Shown here one piece after another: positions 1-8,788 of a stretch of 64,000 bases of DNA; positions within the stretch are counted from its first letter, which is position 1; each line of letters opens with the position of its first letter. Below the pieces are notes generated by a model, which saw nothing but the letters and a program-made list of their open reading frames with translations, ran no database searches and was not told the origin of the DNA. This stretch comes from Verrucomicrobiota bacterium (GTDB taxonomy: Bacteria; Verrucomicrobiota; Verrucomicrobiia; Opitutales; Opitutaceae). The stretch is taken from the NCBI GenBank assembly GCA_023457715.1, contig JAEWKR010000017.1, forward strand, positions 1-64,000. The letters are read 5' to 3'. The position numbers and the translations under genes were made by a program.

Positions 1-56
1 GGGGCCGCCCGGGGCCCCCGGGGGCGGGGGGGGGCCCGGGGGGGGGCCCGCCCGCC
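1..56. other. G/C-only low-complexity block
   Basis: Bases 1-56 are almost entirely runs of G and C with no coding signal. This resembles a contig edge or sequencing/assembly artefact rather than biology. Normal sequence begins at about position 57. Confidence 0.6.
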
Positions 57-86
57 ATCGACCTCCAGCCCCTCTTGCCTCTCGCC

Positions 87-965
87 TCATTCATACCTTA
101 TTGAGCGTCCGAGGTAGTTCAGCGTCCAGATTTCCTTCCACACCCGATACCGGCCTTCGTGCGTGATCTTGCCGAAGTCGTCGCGCTGCGGCGGTGGATG
201 GAGGAAACCCAGTTCGGTGTTCAACTGGTCGAGTTCCCGCTGGACGTCGTTCAGGTCGGCGATGGGGTCCATGGTGAACGGCATCACCGCCGCACCTGCC
301 TTGCGCAACCGGGTTTCGTGCCGCGCAATCAGGCTGGCGAGAGACCGCCGCCATGGGCTGCGTTCCACGTACCAGTTCTCCGGATAAAACCCGCCGAACG
401 GGATGTACAGGTTGTCCGTCACGTACCGGCTGCCGTCGTTCGTGACGGAGGTGATGGCGTAACAGACGGAGATGGCGCCGCTGGCCTGGGGAATGAACGT
501 GATCTGGATGCGCCGCGTCGCATCGGCATTCTGGTATACCGACACGCGCAGGAAGATGCCGCCACCCACCTCGGCCTTCAGCGCCTGGACCTGCCGGAAT
601 CCATGTGCCCGCAGCCATTCGCGAATCTTCATCAGGCGCGGCTGGATCGGCCATTCCTCCCCGGTCGCATTCACGACGTAGCGGGGGAAGAGGGGGAGGG
701 GGCTGACACTGAGCGCACTGATCGCCAGCCAGTTGTACAGCGTCTCCCCGATGAACCAGAGCAGGAAAAACGTCGCGGCGAGCGCCCAGAACGGGCGGTC
801 GACCAGGTCAAAGTCGCGACACAACTGCGCCGCGCCGAAGGCAAATACGAACCACCGCAACCAGCGATCAACAATGGCCAGAACCGGAGAAGCCACCCGG
901 TGGTTGATCTGCATCAGGGCCAGCGATACGACGATCGCGACCAGGATGAGATAGGTGGGCGGCAT
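87..965 (-). CDS. hypothetical membrane protein
   Basis: I do not recognise a family. The start at 965 (MPPTYLIL) is preferred over an in-frame ATG at 1013, because the longer form would begin inside the repeat at 978-1078. Two or three hydrophobic segments fall in the first 100 residues, followed by a soluble C-terminal domain of about 190 residues rich in beta-type sequence and ending in charged helices. It lies downstream of dnaN on the same strand and is separated from it by an inverted repeat, so cotranscription is doubtful. The length is 292 residues and nothing looks truncated. A function is not assignable. Confidence 0.75.
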   Translation of the reverse strand: MPPTYLILVAIVVSLALMQINHRVASPVLAIVDRWLRWFVFAFGAAQLCRDFDLVDRPFWALAATFFLLWFIGETLYNWLAISALSVSPLPLFPRYVVNATGEEWPIQPRLMKIREWLRAHGFRQVQALKAEVGGGIFLRVSVYQNADATRRIQITFIPQASGAISVCYAITSVTNDGSRYVTDNLYIPFGGFYPENWYVERSPWRRSLASLIARHETRLRKAGAAVMPFTMDPIADLNDVQRELDQLNTELGFLHPPPQRDDFGKITHEGRYRVWKEIWTLNYLGRSIRYE

Positions 966-977
966 GGCGGATGGAGA

Positions 978-1078
978 GCGGTAAGCGATAAGCGGTAGGC
1001 TGTAGGCTTTCAAGCAGCGCCGCCACGTCAGCGAAAGCTGACAGCTTACAGCCTATCGCTTACAGCTTACAGCTTTCG
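978..1078. repeat. imperfect inverted repeat between dnaN and the 87-965 gene
   Basis: The left arm (about 978-1011) and right arm (about 1033-1078) are imperfect inverted copies built from short units such as AGCGATAAGC, GGTAGGCTG and AGCTTACAGC. The transcript could fold into a long hairpin just after the dnaN stop codon. The same vocabulary (GGCGATA, TAGGCG) forms the outer arms of the repeat nest at 18727-19000. Confidence 0.7.
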
Positions 1079-1081
1079 CCT

Positions 1082-2206
1082 TTAACTCAGCCGCACCGGC
1101 ATGATCACACAGACGAAGCTCTCGAGCGTCTTGAACACGCCAGGGCTGACTTCGTCCTTCACCTCGAAGAAGACCTCGTCCTTGGCGAGTGCCCGCAACG
1201 GGTCCATGATGAACGCCGGGTTGAACGCCACCTGAAGATCCGGGCCGCTGTAGCTGATCGCCATCGACTCGTGCGCCTCGCCGAAATCCGGGCTTTGCGC
1301 CGTGATCTCCAGCAAGTTGCTGGTCAGCTTGATCTTCACGGAATTCGCCTTCTCCGAGCAGACCAGCGCGGCACGGTGCACGCACTGCAGGAACAGTTCG
1401 CGCTCCAGCTTGATGCGCTGATGGGTTTCCTTCGGGATAACCTGCTGATAGTTGGGATAGTTGCCCTCAACCACCTTCGAATAAAGGTAGATGTTGTCGA
1501 TGAGCCCGCTGGAGTCCTTGTCGGTTGCGATCTGGAAGGCCGCGCGACGCTCGCTGAAGTTGATCTTCACCTTCTCGCCCTTGTCGAGCAGCCGGGTGAG
1601 TTCGCTCACCGTCTTGGCGGGAAGAATGATCGCGCCGGCACTCGCTGCCGGCACTTCCATCTCCTTGGAAATCAACGCCAGCCGACGGCCGTCAGTGGCT
1701 ACCAGCGAGAGCTTCCCGTCCCGGAAATTGAAATACACGCCGTTGAGGATGTAGCGCGTCTCGTCGGTCGACTGGGCATAAGCGACGCTTTTCAGCATCG
1801 TGGACAGCTCCGACTGCTCGAGCGAATAAGCCTTCTCCTCCCCGAACTCGGGCAGCGGAGGGAACTCCTCCTTGCCGATGCCCATGATTTTGAAGTTGGA
1901 GCCGCCCGACGACAGCTTGACCTGGTGATTCGGCGTGGCGTCGAGGGTCACATCGACGTTCGGCAGCTCACGCACGATGCCGGCCAGCCGCTTGACCGGC
2001 AGGGTGACGGCGCCCGTTTCCTTGACCTCCGCCTTGATCCGGCAACGGATCCCAAGGTCCAAGTTGGTCGTGGTCAGCGAGATCTGATCCTTCTCCGCCT
2101 CAATCAAGACGTTGCTCAAAATCGGCATCGTCGCCTTCGAACCCACGACGTTCAGGACTTGGGCGAGTCCGTTGGCAAAGTGATCGCGGTTGATTTTGAA
2201 TTTCAT
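1082..2206 (-). CDS. dnaN: DNA polymerase III subunit beta (sliding clamp)
   Basis: DnaN forms the ring-shaped processivity clamp that tethers DNA polymerase III to DNA. The 374-residue protein has the normal length and the three repeated clamp domains (about 1-120, 121-245, 246-374). It begins [10 protein letters not shown] and ends with the family-typical C-terminal [10 protein letters not shown], close to the usual MPMRL ending. The region upstream of the ATG is comparatively AT-rich for this genome (2225-2285) and probably holds the promoter. No dnaA or recF is adjacent, unlike the classical origin cluster, so the window gives no evidence of oriC here. Confidence 0.97.
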   Translation of the reverse strand: MKFKINRDHFANGLAQVLNVVGSKATMPILSNVLIEAEKDQISLTTTNLDLGIRCRIKAEVKETGAVTLPVKRLAGIVRELPNVDVTLDATPNHQVKLSSGGSNFKIMGIGKEEFPPLPEFGEEKAYSLEQSELSTMLKSVAYAQSTDETRYILNGVYFNFRDGKLSLVATDGRRLALISKEMEVPAASAGAIILPAKTVSELTRLLDKGEKVKINFSERRAAFQIATDKDSSGLIDNIYLYSKVVEGNYPNYQQVIPKETHQRIKLERELFLQCVHRAALVCSEKANSVKIKLTSNLLEITAQSPDFGEAHESMAISYSGPDLQVAFNPAFIMDPLRALAKDEVFFEVKDEVSPGVFKTLESFVCVIMPVRLS

Positions 2207-2427
2207 GCGGGGTGCTCGCTGCTTTGCGAAATTAACAAAGGCTAGAAGAAGAAAGGTTCAATAAGGAATTACAGCAGTAGTCATATACGCTGCGAACAAC
2301 TGCAGTAACTCAGACTTCCCCTCGGGAAAACCCCGATATGCGGCCGTGAAAAAGCTCCGGTGGGGAACCGAGCAAGCCGCCCGTTGTTCGCAGGGGCAAA
2401 CTTGCCGAGAAAAACCGCGCAGGTTCT

Positions 2428-3345
2428 TCACAAGGTATTGGGCGCGACGGGCGGATGCGCGCGCTGTTGCGCTGCCCGGGCGCGGCGCACGTGTCGGATC
2501 AGGCCGAAGAAGATGTACGCCACGCATGCTGCAAATAGCGCATACTGCTTGAGTTGCACAAACAGCCCGATCAGCACCAGCAGGAGGATGAAGGGACGCA
2601 TCCGCGTCCGGGTCTGCAGGTCGATGTTCTTTCCGCTGGGGTAGCGAACGGTCGACACCATCAGCACGGCGACAAGCAGCATGAAGGGCGGCAGGCTGTA
2701 CGCCCACGCACGCAGCGCCTTGTCGTGTTCTGCCAGGTTCAGCAGCAGAAGCACGAGCGACGCGACGGTGGCCGCAGCGGCCGGCACGGGGAGGCCCACG
2801 AAATCCTTGTTCGAGTCCTTCTTGCCCGGCCGAAGCAGGGGGTTGGTGATCACGTTGAAACGGGCCAGCCGCATGGCCGCACAGAGGAGGTACACGAAGC
2901 CGATGAACCAGCCGATGTCCCGGAACCACAATTGTCCCTGACTCGGTGACAGGATCAAAAAGAACATCAGCAGTGCCGGAGCCAGGCCGAAGGATACCAC
3001 GTCGGCGAGCGAGTCGAACTCCGCCCCGAACAACGATTCCCGGCCACCCATGCGGGCCAGCCTGCCGTCCAGCGCGTCGAAGGCTGCCGCCCCAAAAATG
3101 AGGTAGACGGCGTTCCGGTAATGATCCGCGTTGATCATGCCGCGGTATTCGAGCGTCAGCGCTGTCTCCGCCAGGCGGGCCTGAATGCAACTGATGATCG
3201 CCATGAACCCGCAGAAGAGGTTCCCGGCCGTCATCAGATTGGGCAGAAAGTAGATCCGGCTCGCCTGCTTGACGTTGTACGGGTCTTCCCGCTCGGCGAG
3301 GTCCTCGTCGGAGGGTGGCAGGTGATCGGGCGGGAGCGCGCTCAT
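2428..3345 (-). CDS. pssA: CDP-diacylglycerol--serine O-phosphatidyltransferase
   Basis: This is an integral membrane enzyme that makes phosphatidylserine from CDP-diacylglycerol and serine, the first step to phosphatidylethanolamine. The CDP-alcohol phosphotransferase signature is clear near residues 90-120: DALDGRLARMGG followed by GAEFDSLAD. Several hydrophobic helices follow. The 305-residue length suits the PssA type with a short hydrophilic N-terminus. The start ATG overlaps the stop of the upstream small gene at 3342-3695 by 4 bp, indicating translational coupling. The charged C-terminal tail (RHVRRARAAQQR) is poorly conserved in the family. Confidence 0.93.
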   Translation of the reverse strand: MSALPPDHLPPSDEDLAEREDPYNVKQASRIYFLPNLMTAGNLFCGFMAIISCIQARLAETALTLEYRGMINADHYRNAVYLIFGAAAFDALDGRLARMGGRESLFGAEFDSLADVVSFGLAPALLMFFLILSPSQGQLWFRDIGWFIGFVYLLCAAMRLARFNVITNPLLRPGKKDSNKDFVGLPVPAAAATVASLVLLLLNLAEHDKALRAWAYSLPPFMLLVAVLMVSTVRYPSGKNIDLQTRTRMRPFILLLVLIGLFVQLKQYALFAACVAYIFFGLIRHVRRARAAQQRAHPPVAPNTL

Positions 3346-3695
3346 TTCTTGGTCAGGCTTTCGAGGTACTTCCAGAATTTCGAGTCCTGCTCGACGAGTT
3401 GTTGCTCCGACACCGGGAGCTTGTTCCGCAACAGGAAGTCCTCGAGCGAGTTCTTGTGCAGGATGTACTGGACGTGGAGGGTCTCGCCCTTCACCTCGAA
3501 ATAGAAACGAAACTCTCCCGACCGAAGCCGGTAGTAGGAGTTGGTGCCGCGGCGAAAATGGCCCAGCGGCTCGCGGGGGTGGGCGAGGTCGGCCGGTTTC
3601 AGGCTGCTGATGGGATCGATCGCGTCGAGCTGGGAGAGCTTGTCGAGCCGGTTGAGCTCACCCATGGCCTGTTCGGAGAAAGTGACCTGGTACAT
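3342..3695 (-). CDS. RelE-like 'cytotoxic translational repressor' family protein
   Basis: A 117-residue protein with a RelE/ParE-like layout: MYQVTFSEQAMGELNRLDKL, then a basic central strand region (GHFRRGTNSYYRLRSGEFRFYFEV). Proteins like this are usually annotated as RelE-superfamily toxins. However, no antitoxin gene sits next to it, and it is followed immediately (4-bp overlap) by pssA, so it more likely has a domesticated role. The C-terminus has a lysine/aspartate-rich extension (EQDSKFWKYLESLTKK) not usual in RelE. The fold assignment is moderate; toxin activity is uncertain. Confidence 0.72.
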   Translation of the reverse strand: MYQVTFSEQAMGELNRLDKLSQLDAIDPISSLKPADLAHPREPLGHFRRGTNSYYRLRSGEFRFYFEVKGETLHVQYILHKNSLEDFLLRNKLPVSEQQLVEQDSKFWKYLESLTKK

Positions 3696-3920
3696 GAGGA
3701 AACGCGCACGGGGCGCGTAAGTACACCGCTAGCCGGGTCTTCCCGTCCAGCAACGCTTTTCACGCCGCCTTGGTAGCCCAGAGCTTTAGCCTGGCGTTTC
3801 GGGAAAGCGGGTTTCGGAGCGAGGGGTCGCGACTTTCCCAAGCCTGCAGGCTGAAGCTCTGCAGCCACCGCCAAGCCTCCGCAGGCTGGCAATAATCCCC
3901 CGGCCCGCCATCGTAACCGG

Positions 3921-5135
3921 ATGCCCGTGACTCTCTCCGATGTACGCGCCGCCCAGCGTCGGATCGCCGGCGGGGTGACCCTCACTCCGTGCGCCGAGTC
4001 CATCCCCTTGTCCGAGGTCACGGGATCGCGGATCTTCTGCAAGCTGGACAATTTCCAGCGCACCGGGTCGTTCAAGGAACGGGGCGCCCGCAACGCACTC
4101 CTCCAGCTGGGACGGGACCAGAAGCGGCGGGGGGTGGTGGCAGCGAGCGCCGGCAATCACGCCTTGGGACTCGCGCACCACGGGAAGCTCCTGGGGGTGC
4201 CCGTGACGGTCGTCGTGCCGGACTACGCGCCGCTGATCAAGATCACCACCTGCCAGCGGTTGGGCGCGCACGTGATCATGCACGGGCGGGACTTCGCCGA
4301 AGCGCGCGCCAAGGCCGACGAACTCGTGGCCTCCGAACACCTGACCTACGTCCACGGCTTCGACGACGATGCGATCATCGCCGGCCAGGGTACCCTGGCG
4401 CTCGAGTTGTTGCGGCAGGAGCCGAAGCTCGACGCGGTGCTTTGTCCGGTGGGTGGCGGCGGCCTGATCGCCGGGGTGGGCGTTGCGCTGAAGGCGCTTC
4501 GACCCGGGATCGCGCTGATCGGTATCGAGAGCGATCATACAGCGAATTTCACCGCGGCGCTGAAAGCGGGAAAGCCGGTCGTCACCCGGCGGCGACCGAC
4601 CCTGGCGGACGGTCTCGCGACGCTGACGATGGGGCCGAACGCGTTTGCGCATGCCCGCCGCACGGTGGACGAGGTGGTTACCGTGAGCGAGGACTGGATC
4701 GCGCTGGCGATCCTGCGGATGCTGGAGCTCGAGAAAACAGTGGTCGAGGGAGCGGCCGCGGCGCCGCTCGCCGCGCTGTTGGCGGGCCGCCTGCCGAAAC
4801 TGGCGGGCCGCCGCGTTGCGCTGATCGTGGGCGGCGGGAACATCGATCCCGCGATCCTAAGCCGCGTGATCGAGAAGGGACTGGTGCACGACGGGCGGCT
4901 GACCCGCTTTACGGCCCGCATCAGCGACCGGCCCGGCGGCCTGGCGGAACTCAGCCGGGTCATCGCCGACAGCGGTGCGAGCATCAAGGACGTGGCTCAC
5001 GATCGCGCGTTCAGCGGGTCGGATGTCAGCGCCGTGAACGTACTCTGCACGGTCGAGACGCGCGATCCGGGTCACATCCGGGTCTTGCACCGCGCACTGA
5101 AGAAAGCGGGCTTTCGTCTGGCGGTGGAGCCCTGA
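3921..5135 (+). CDS. ilvA: threonine ammonia-lyase (threonine dehydratase) with ACT domain
   Basis: A PLP enzyme converting threonine to 2-oxobutanoate and ammonia, the entry step to isoleucine or a threonine catabolic route. PLP lysine K52 lies in RTGSFKERGA. The phosphate-binding glycine loop (PVGGGGLIAG) and the fold-type II core (about 10-320) are present. A C-terminal ACT-like domain follows (about 325-404, FTARISDRPGGLAELSRVI). At 404 residues it matches the short form with a single ACT domain, so it could equally be called the catabolic-type TdcB/IlvA. It converges with the histidine kinase gene, with an inverted repeat between the two 3' ends. Confidence 0.9.
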   Translation: MPVTLSDVRAAQRRIAGGVTLTPCAESIPLSEVTGSRIFCKLDNFQRTGSFKERGARNALLQLGRDQKRRGVVAASAGNHALGLAHHGKLLGVPVTVVVPDYAPLIKITTCQRLGAHVIMHGRDFAEARAKADELVASEHLTYVHGFDDDAIIAGQGTLALELLRQEPKLDAVLCPVGGGGLIAGVGVALKALRPGIALIGIESDHTANFTAALKAGKPVVTRRRPTLADGLATLTMGPNAFAHARRTVDEVVTVSEDWIALAILRMLELEKTVVEGAAAAPLAALLAGRLPKLAGRRVALIVGGGNIDPAILSRVIEKGLVHDGRLTRFTARISDRPGGLAELSRVIADSGASIKDVAHDRAFSGSDVSAVNVLCTVETRDPGHIRVLHRALKKAGFRLAVEP

Positions 5136-5140
5136 GTGTG

Positions 5141-5228
5141 GGGTACGGGCTGAAGCCGGCGCGACAGTCTACAGGAGACGGCGGTGGCGGTCGTGACCAC
5201 CCCGTAGCGCCGGCTTCAGCCGGTACCC
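5141..5228. repeat. 22-bp inverted repeat, possible bidirectional terminator
   Basis: The arms at 5141-5162 and 5207-5228 match at 21 of 22 positions; the core is GGCTGAAGCCGGCGC. It lies between the convergent ends of the threonine ammonia-lyase and histidine kinase genes, so a hairpin could end both transcripts. There is no T-tract. A half copy of the core occurs near 29722. Confidence 0.6.
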
Positions 5229-5264
5229 TGAAGCGAACGCCGGGCAGGCAGGCCTGAACCGCGG

Positions 5265-6617
5265 CTACACCGGCAAGGTCAGCGTGGCCACGCATCCTCC
5301 CGACGCATGGCGATTGGCCAGGGTCAGTGCTCCGCCGTGGTTTTCCGCGATCTGGCGACACAGCACGAGGCCGATCCCACTGCCTTCCGGTTTGGTGGTG
5401 AAGAACGGCACGAACAGATTCGTGGCCTGGGCGATGCCGGGGCCGTCGTCCTCGACCAGCAGCTCGAGCCCGTGCGAGCTCCGCGTCCAGCGCATGCGCA
5501 CGGCCGCGTCCGGATGTCCATTCGCGCGCTGCTCGAGGGTCGCCTCGACCGCATTCTTCACGAGGTTGATCAACAGCTGTTCGATCTGCGCGGGGTCGCA
5601 CGGCACGGTCACTTCGGGACCGCCCTCGCAAACGACGTCCAGCCGGCGTTCGAGACCTGCCACCCGCTGGACGAGCGGGGCGAGCGGGGTGGGGGAGATG
5701 GTCGGCTTTGGCAGTCGGGCGAAACGGGCGTACGCCTGCATGAAGCGGGCCAGGAGTTCCGCGCGGGTGCCGATGATGTCCAATCCGCTGCGCATGTCAT
5801 CTTCCCAGTCGGCGGCGCGTTTGGGCGACTTGAGGAGCGCGCTGAGGCTGCCGGCGATGGATTTGATCGGCGCGAGCGAGTTGTTCAGCTCGTGGCCGAG
5901 CACGCGCACGATGCGCTGCCAGGCCTGCAGTTCCTCCTCGCGCAGCGTGCGGCTGAGGTCGGCGATGACGACAAGTTCGTGGGGGCGGCCACCCTCGCGG
6001 AACTGCGTCCGACGCATCCCCCAGCGGCCGTGCGCCCCCGGGAAACTGAGATGGAGCACGCGGGCGGCGTCGCCCGTGAGGCAGTCGGCCATGCCCAGTT
6101 CCGCGGCATCGCGGCCGAGGATCCGTTCGGCCGGCTTGTTGACCAGGAGCTGGGCGGCGTGGTTGGCGAGCCTGAGCTTGCCGTCGGCATCGAAGGCGAA
6201 GATCGCGATCTGGATCTCCTCCATCACGGTGCGCAGCAGGGCGGTCGCTTCGAGTGCGCTGAGGCGCTGTTCCTGCAGGGTGCGGCTGAGCGTATTGATT
6301 TCCGCCAGGACATCTCCGAGCGGCTCATCGCGTCGCGCACCCCGCGCCCGGACGGCGAAATCGCCCTCCCGGAGCGCGGAAAGGAGATTGGCCATCGTCT
6401 GCAGGGGCCGGATCACCCTCACGCGCACCGCGGTGGCAAAGCCCAGCCAGCACCCGACGACCAGCAAAGTGAGCGTCCACTGATGCTTCGCCTCGTGCGG
6501 TCCCTCCGTGAGCCAAACAAACCACATCGACACCGCGACCCCGGGCAACCCCGCCAGCAGCGTATCCACAAACACGAGCTGGTCGTGGGAGAGTTTGCGT
6601 TTGGGGGTTGGAGGCAT
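5265..6617 (-). CDS. NtrY-like membrane sensor histidine kinase
   Basis: This is the sensor of the two-component pair with the NtrC-type regulator at 7106-8473. The start at 6617 (MPPTPKRKLSHDQL) is chosen because the only extension upstream is a TTG reading into the 26-bp repeat. The order is two N-terminal hydrophobic segments, a HAMP-like region, a PAS-like domain with the phrase IQIAIFAFDADGKL, a HisKA box RVLGHELNNSLAPIKSI with phospho-acceptor H242, then HATPase (N box NLVKNAVEA, DDGPGIA, GSGIGLVLCRQI). It has no large periplasmic loop, so it probably senses the membrane or a cytoplasmic cue. The gene is separated from its partner by the GxxExxY cassette. Confidence 0.92.
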   Translation of the reverse strand: MPPTPKRKLSHDQLVFVDTLLAGLPGVAVSMWFVWLTEGPHEAKHQWTLTLLVVGCWLGFATAVRVRVIRPLQTMANLLSALREGDFAVRARGARRDEPLGDVLAEINTLSRTLQEQRLSALEATALLRTVMEEIQIAIFAFDADGKLRLANHAAQLLVNKPAERILGRDAAELGMADCLTGDAARVLHLSFPGAHGRWGMRRTQFREGGRPHELVVIADLSRTLREEELQAWQRIVRVLGHELNNSLAPIKSIAGSLSALLKSPKRAADWEDDMRSGLDIIGTRAELLARFMQAYARFARLPKPTISPTPLAPLVQRVAGLERRLDVVCEGGPEVTVPCDPAQIEQLLINLVKNAVEATLEQRANGHPDAAVRMRWTRSSHGLELLVEDDGPGIAQATNLFVPFFTTKPEGSGIGLVLCRQIAENHGGALTLANRHASGGCVATLTLPV

Positions 6618-6636
6618 GGGGATGGGCAGGGGGGTG

Positions 6637-7091
6637 GCCGCAAAAAGGCGCAGAAGGCGCAAGAAAGGGATCAGATCGCGTCTGTCAGGACGAACTTTCT
6701 GACTTCGAGCTTCGGTGAACCGAAATTGATCAAGAGGCCATGCTCCCGATGGGAGGCGCGCATGTAGCCGAGTAGCTGCGCGACATGTTCGTCCACCAAG
6801 GTGCGGCAGGCTTTGAGTTCGATCAACAGGGTCTCGTTCACAACGAGGTCCGCGAAGAATGAACCGAGCTCCGTACCATCTTCATCATAGACCGACAACG
6901 GCATCTGCTGTCCGACTCGCAGGCCCAGCTTACGCAGTCGGTTGGCGAGCCCGTTCTCATAGACCTTTTCGACGTGCCCGTGCCGAAGATGCCGCTGCAG
7001 GTCGAAGCTGGTCTGGCGAACAACATCACAGAGTTGGAAGATAGGGTCTTTCATGCCGCAGTCTTTTGCGCCTTCTGCGCCTTTTTGCGGC
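6637..7091. mobile_element. candidate GxxExxY cassette bounded by 26-bp perfect inverted repeats
   Basis: The arms at 6637-6662 and 7066-7091 are exact 26-base inverted copies (the core contains GCCGCAAAAAGGCGC). They enclose only the GxxExxY gene. The block lies between the start of the kinase gene and the stop of its partner regulator, i.e. inside what should be one operon. Degenerate copies of the arm occur at 18757-18785 and 18944-18965. No transposase is present and target-site duplication is not obvious, so mobility is an inference. Confidence 0.6.
6671..7054 (-). CDS. GxxExxY protein (PD-(D/E)XK nuclease-like)
   Basis: A 127-residue protein of the GxxExxY family. The naming motif is read as HGHVEKVYENGL near residue 27, followed by GSFFADLVVNETLLIELKACRTL. 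The latter matches the D-x(n)-ExK core of PD-(D/E)XK nucleases (D..., E-L-K). The start MKDPIFQL is preferred; an upstream TTG frame would only translate the repeat arm. The biological role of the family is not established. It lies between the NtrC-type regulator and kinase genes and is framed by perfect 26-bp inverted repeats. The sequence looks intact. Confidence 0.88.
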   Translation of the reverse strand: MKDPIFQLCDVVRQTSFDLQRHLRHGHVEKVYENGLANRLRKLGLRVGQQMPLSVYDEDGTELGSFFADLVVNETLLIELKACRTLVDEHVAQLLGYMRASHREHGLLINFGSPKLEVRKFVLTDAI

Positions 7092-7105
7092 AATAAAATA
7101 GCGCG

Positions 7106-8473
7106 TTACAAACCGTATTTTTCCAACCTCCGGTAGAACGCGCTGCGGCTCAGGCCGAGCTCTTCGGCGGCTTTGCGGGCGTTGCCGTCGCAACGAGCGA
7201 GGGTCTTTTTGATCAGAAAGGCTTCGACTTCCTCGATGCTCATCTCCTCGAGGCGCGGCGTGGCCTGGCCGGCGGCGAGACCCAGATCCGGGCCGCGGAT
7301 GACCTTGCCTGGCGCCATCAGCACGCCGCGTTCGACGGCATGATCCAGTTCGCGGACATTGCCGGGCCACCCGTAGTCGCGCATCGCCTGGAGCGCGGTC
7401 TCGTCGAAGCCGGTGATCGACTTGCGGTAGCGGTTGACGTGCTGCTTGAGGAAATGCTGGGCCAGCAGCTCGATGTCCTCGCGGCGTTCGCGCAGCGGCG
7501 GCAGATGAAGCTGGATGGTGTTGAGCCGGAAAAGAAGGTCCTGACGAAACTTCCCCGCGGCGACTTCGGCCTGGAGGTCCGCGTTGGTGGCCGAAACCAG
7601 CCGCACATTGGCGTGATAGGTGCGCGAGGAGCCGACCCGTTCAAATTCGCCGGTCTCGATCGTGCGCAGGATCTTTGCCTGCTGGCTGAGCGGGATGTTG
7701 CCGATTTCGTCCAGGAACAACGTGCCGCCATCCGCCAGCTCGAAGCGGCCGGCCCGGTCCGCCTTCGCATCGGTGAAGGCGCCGCGCACATGCCCGAAGA
7801 GTTCGCTCTCGAACACCCCTTCGGGGAGCCCGCCCATGTTGACGGAAATGAAGGGATTGCCGGCACGCGCGGACACCGCATGCAGCGCCTGCGCCACGAG
7901 CCCCTTGCCGGTGCCGTTCTCGCCGGTGATGAGGACGTTGGCGTCGGAAGGGCCTACGCGGGCGATGACATCGAGCACAGGCCGCATCGCGGCGGACTGG
8001 GCGATCAACGTCGGGCCTGCCTTGCCGGAACCGCGCAGCAGCTGGTTTTCCTGCTCCAGCCGGCGATAGGCGCGCACGGCGCTGCCGAGTTCGATCTGGT
8101 TTTTGACGATGGTGAGCAGCCGCGGGTTGTCCCACGGTTTGGTGATGAAGTCACGGGCGCCGCGACGCATGGCCTCCACCGCCACGTCGACACTGGCCCA
8201 CGCGGTCATGACCACGACGGGAAGGGCCGCATCGATCGCCTGCAACTTCTGCAGGAGTTCGAGTCCTTCGAGACCGCTGGTCGTGTCCCGCGCATAGTTC
8301 AGGTCCATCAGGACCAACGCATAGTCGCGGGCTTCGACTGCCTTGATCACCGCGGCGGGCGACTTGACCGCCTCCGTGGCGTAGCCCTCGCTCTTCAAGA
8401 GGAGCCGGAGGGCTTCGAGCACATCGGGCTGGTCGTCGGCGACGAGGATGCGGTGGGGAGGCGCGTCGGACAT
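7106..8473 (-). CDS. sigma-54-dependent NtrC-family response regulator
   Basis: A bacterial enhancer-binding protein that would activate RNA polymerase-sigma54. Receiver domain 1-125 has predicted phospho-acceptor D57 (LVLMDLNY). The AAA+ domain (about 150-385) carries Walker A GENGTGKG. The sigma-54 contact loop is GAFTDA at 231-236, a variant of canonical GAFTGA. A C-terminal Fis-type helix-turn-helix reads NARKAAEELGLSRSAFYRRL. The length of 455 residues is normal. It partners the kinase at 5265-6617. Its own operon and two efflux operons in the window carry matching palindromes plus sigma-54-like promoters, so autoregulation and efflux control are predicted. Confidence 0.95.
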   Translation of the reverse strand: MSDAPPHRILVADDQPDVLEALRLLLKSEGYATEAVKSPAAVIKAVEARDYALVLMDLNYARDTTSGLEGLELLQKLQAIDAALPVVVMTAWASVDVAVEAMRRGARDFITKPWDNPRLLTIVKNQIELGSAVRAYRRLEQENQLLRGSGKAGPTLIAQSAAMRPVLDVIARVGPSDANVLITGENGTGKGLVAQALHAVSARAGNPFISVNMGGLPEGVFESELFGHVRGAFTDAKADRAGRFELADGGTLFLDEIGNIPLSQQAKILRTIETGEFERVGSSRTYHANVRLVSATNADLQAEVAAGKFRQDLLFRLNTIQLHLPPLRERREDIELLAQHFLKQHVNRYRKSITGFDETALQAMRDYGWPGNVRELDHAVERGVLMAPGKVIRGPDLGLAAGQATPRLEEMSIEEVEAFLIKKTLARCDGNARKAAEELGLSRSAFYRRLEKYGL

Positions 8474-8516
8474 GAAGGGAGAAACGAAGTCGGGCCGCGG
8501 GGTGTCAAGCGGGCGC

Positions 8517-8759
8517 TCAGGCGGCGAGGCGCAAGGCCGAGCGGCGGCTCGCCAGACGCTCGACGGTGGCGGAGCCGACCAGCGAGCGACGGCGGTAGTC
8601 GGAGAACATCGTCAGAACGATGAGCGTCACGACGAACGAGCCGAACAGAGCGCTGGTGTTGAGCGCGGCGGGCAACGCGACGCCATTGGTCTCGGCGCTG
8701 AACGCCACGGGGATCCCGGCGGCGAGGAGGAGGGCAACCGTCTTGAGGAAGGTATTCAT
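8517..8759 (-). CDS. small membrane protein, first gene of the sigma-54 signalling operon
   Basis: An 80-residue protein with two hydrophobic segments: an N-terminal one with signal-peptide character (TVALLLAAGIPVAFSA) and a second at about 38-53 (ALFGSFVVTLIVLTMFS). A basic, serine-rich tail follows (DYRRRSLVGSATVERL). I recognise no family. It is the first gene after the predicted sigma-54 promoter at 8789-8804 and lies 43 bp upstream of the regulator gene, so a sensory or membrane-stress partner role is plausible but unproven. No clear Shine-Dalgarno sequence precedes the ATG. Confidence 0.7.
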   Translation of the reverse strand: MNTFLKTVALLLAAGIPVAFSAETNGVALPAALNTSALFGSFVVTLIVLTMFSDYRRRSLVGSATVERLASRRSALRLAA

Positions 8760-8788
8760 AGTAGTAGGTGGTGAATGCGGTCCTTATC

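Noticed and set aside
1082..2206. oriC next to dnaN
   Set aside because: No DnaA boxes or dnaA/recF genes are seen beside it. The adjacent hairpin is better explained by the dispersed repeats.
3342..3695. toxin-antitoxin pair with the RelE-like protein
   Set aside because: No antitoxin gene is adjacent. The overlap is with pssA, so a TA pair is unsupported.
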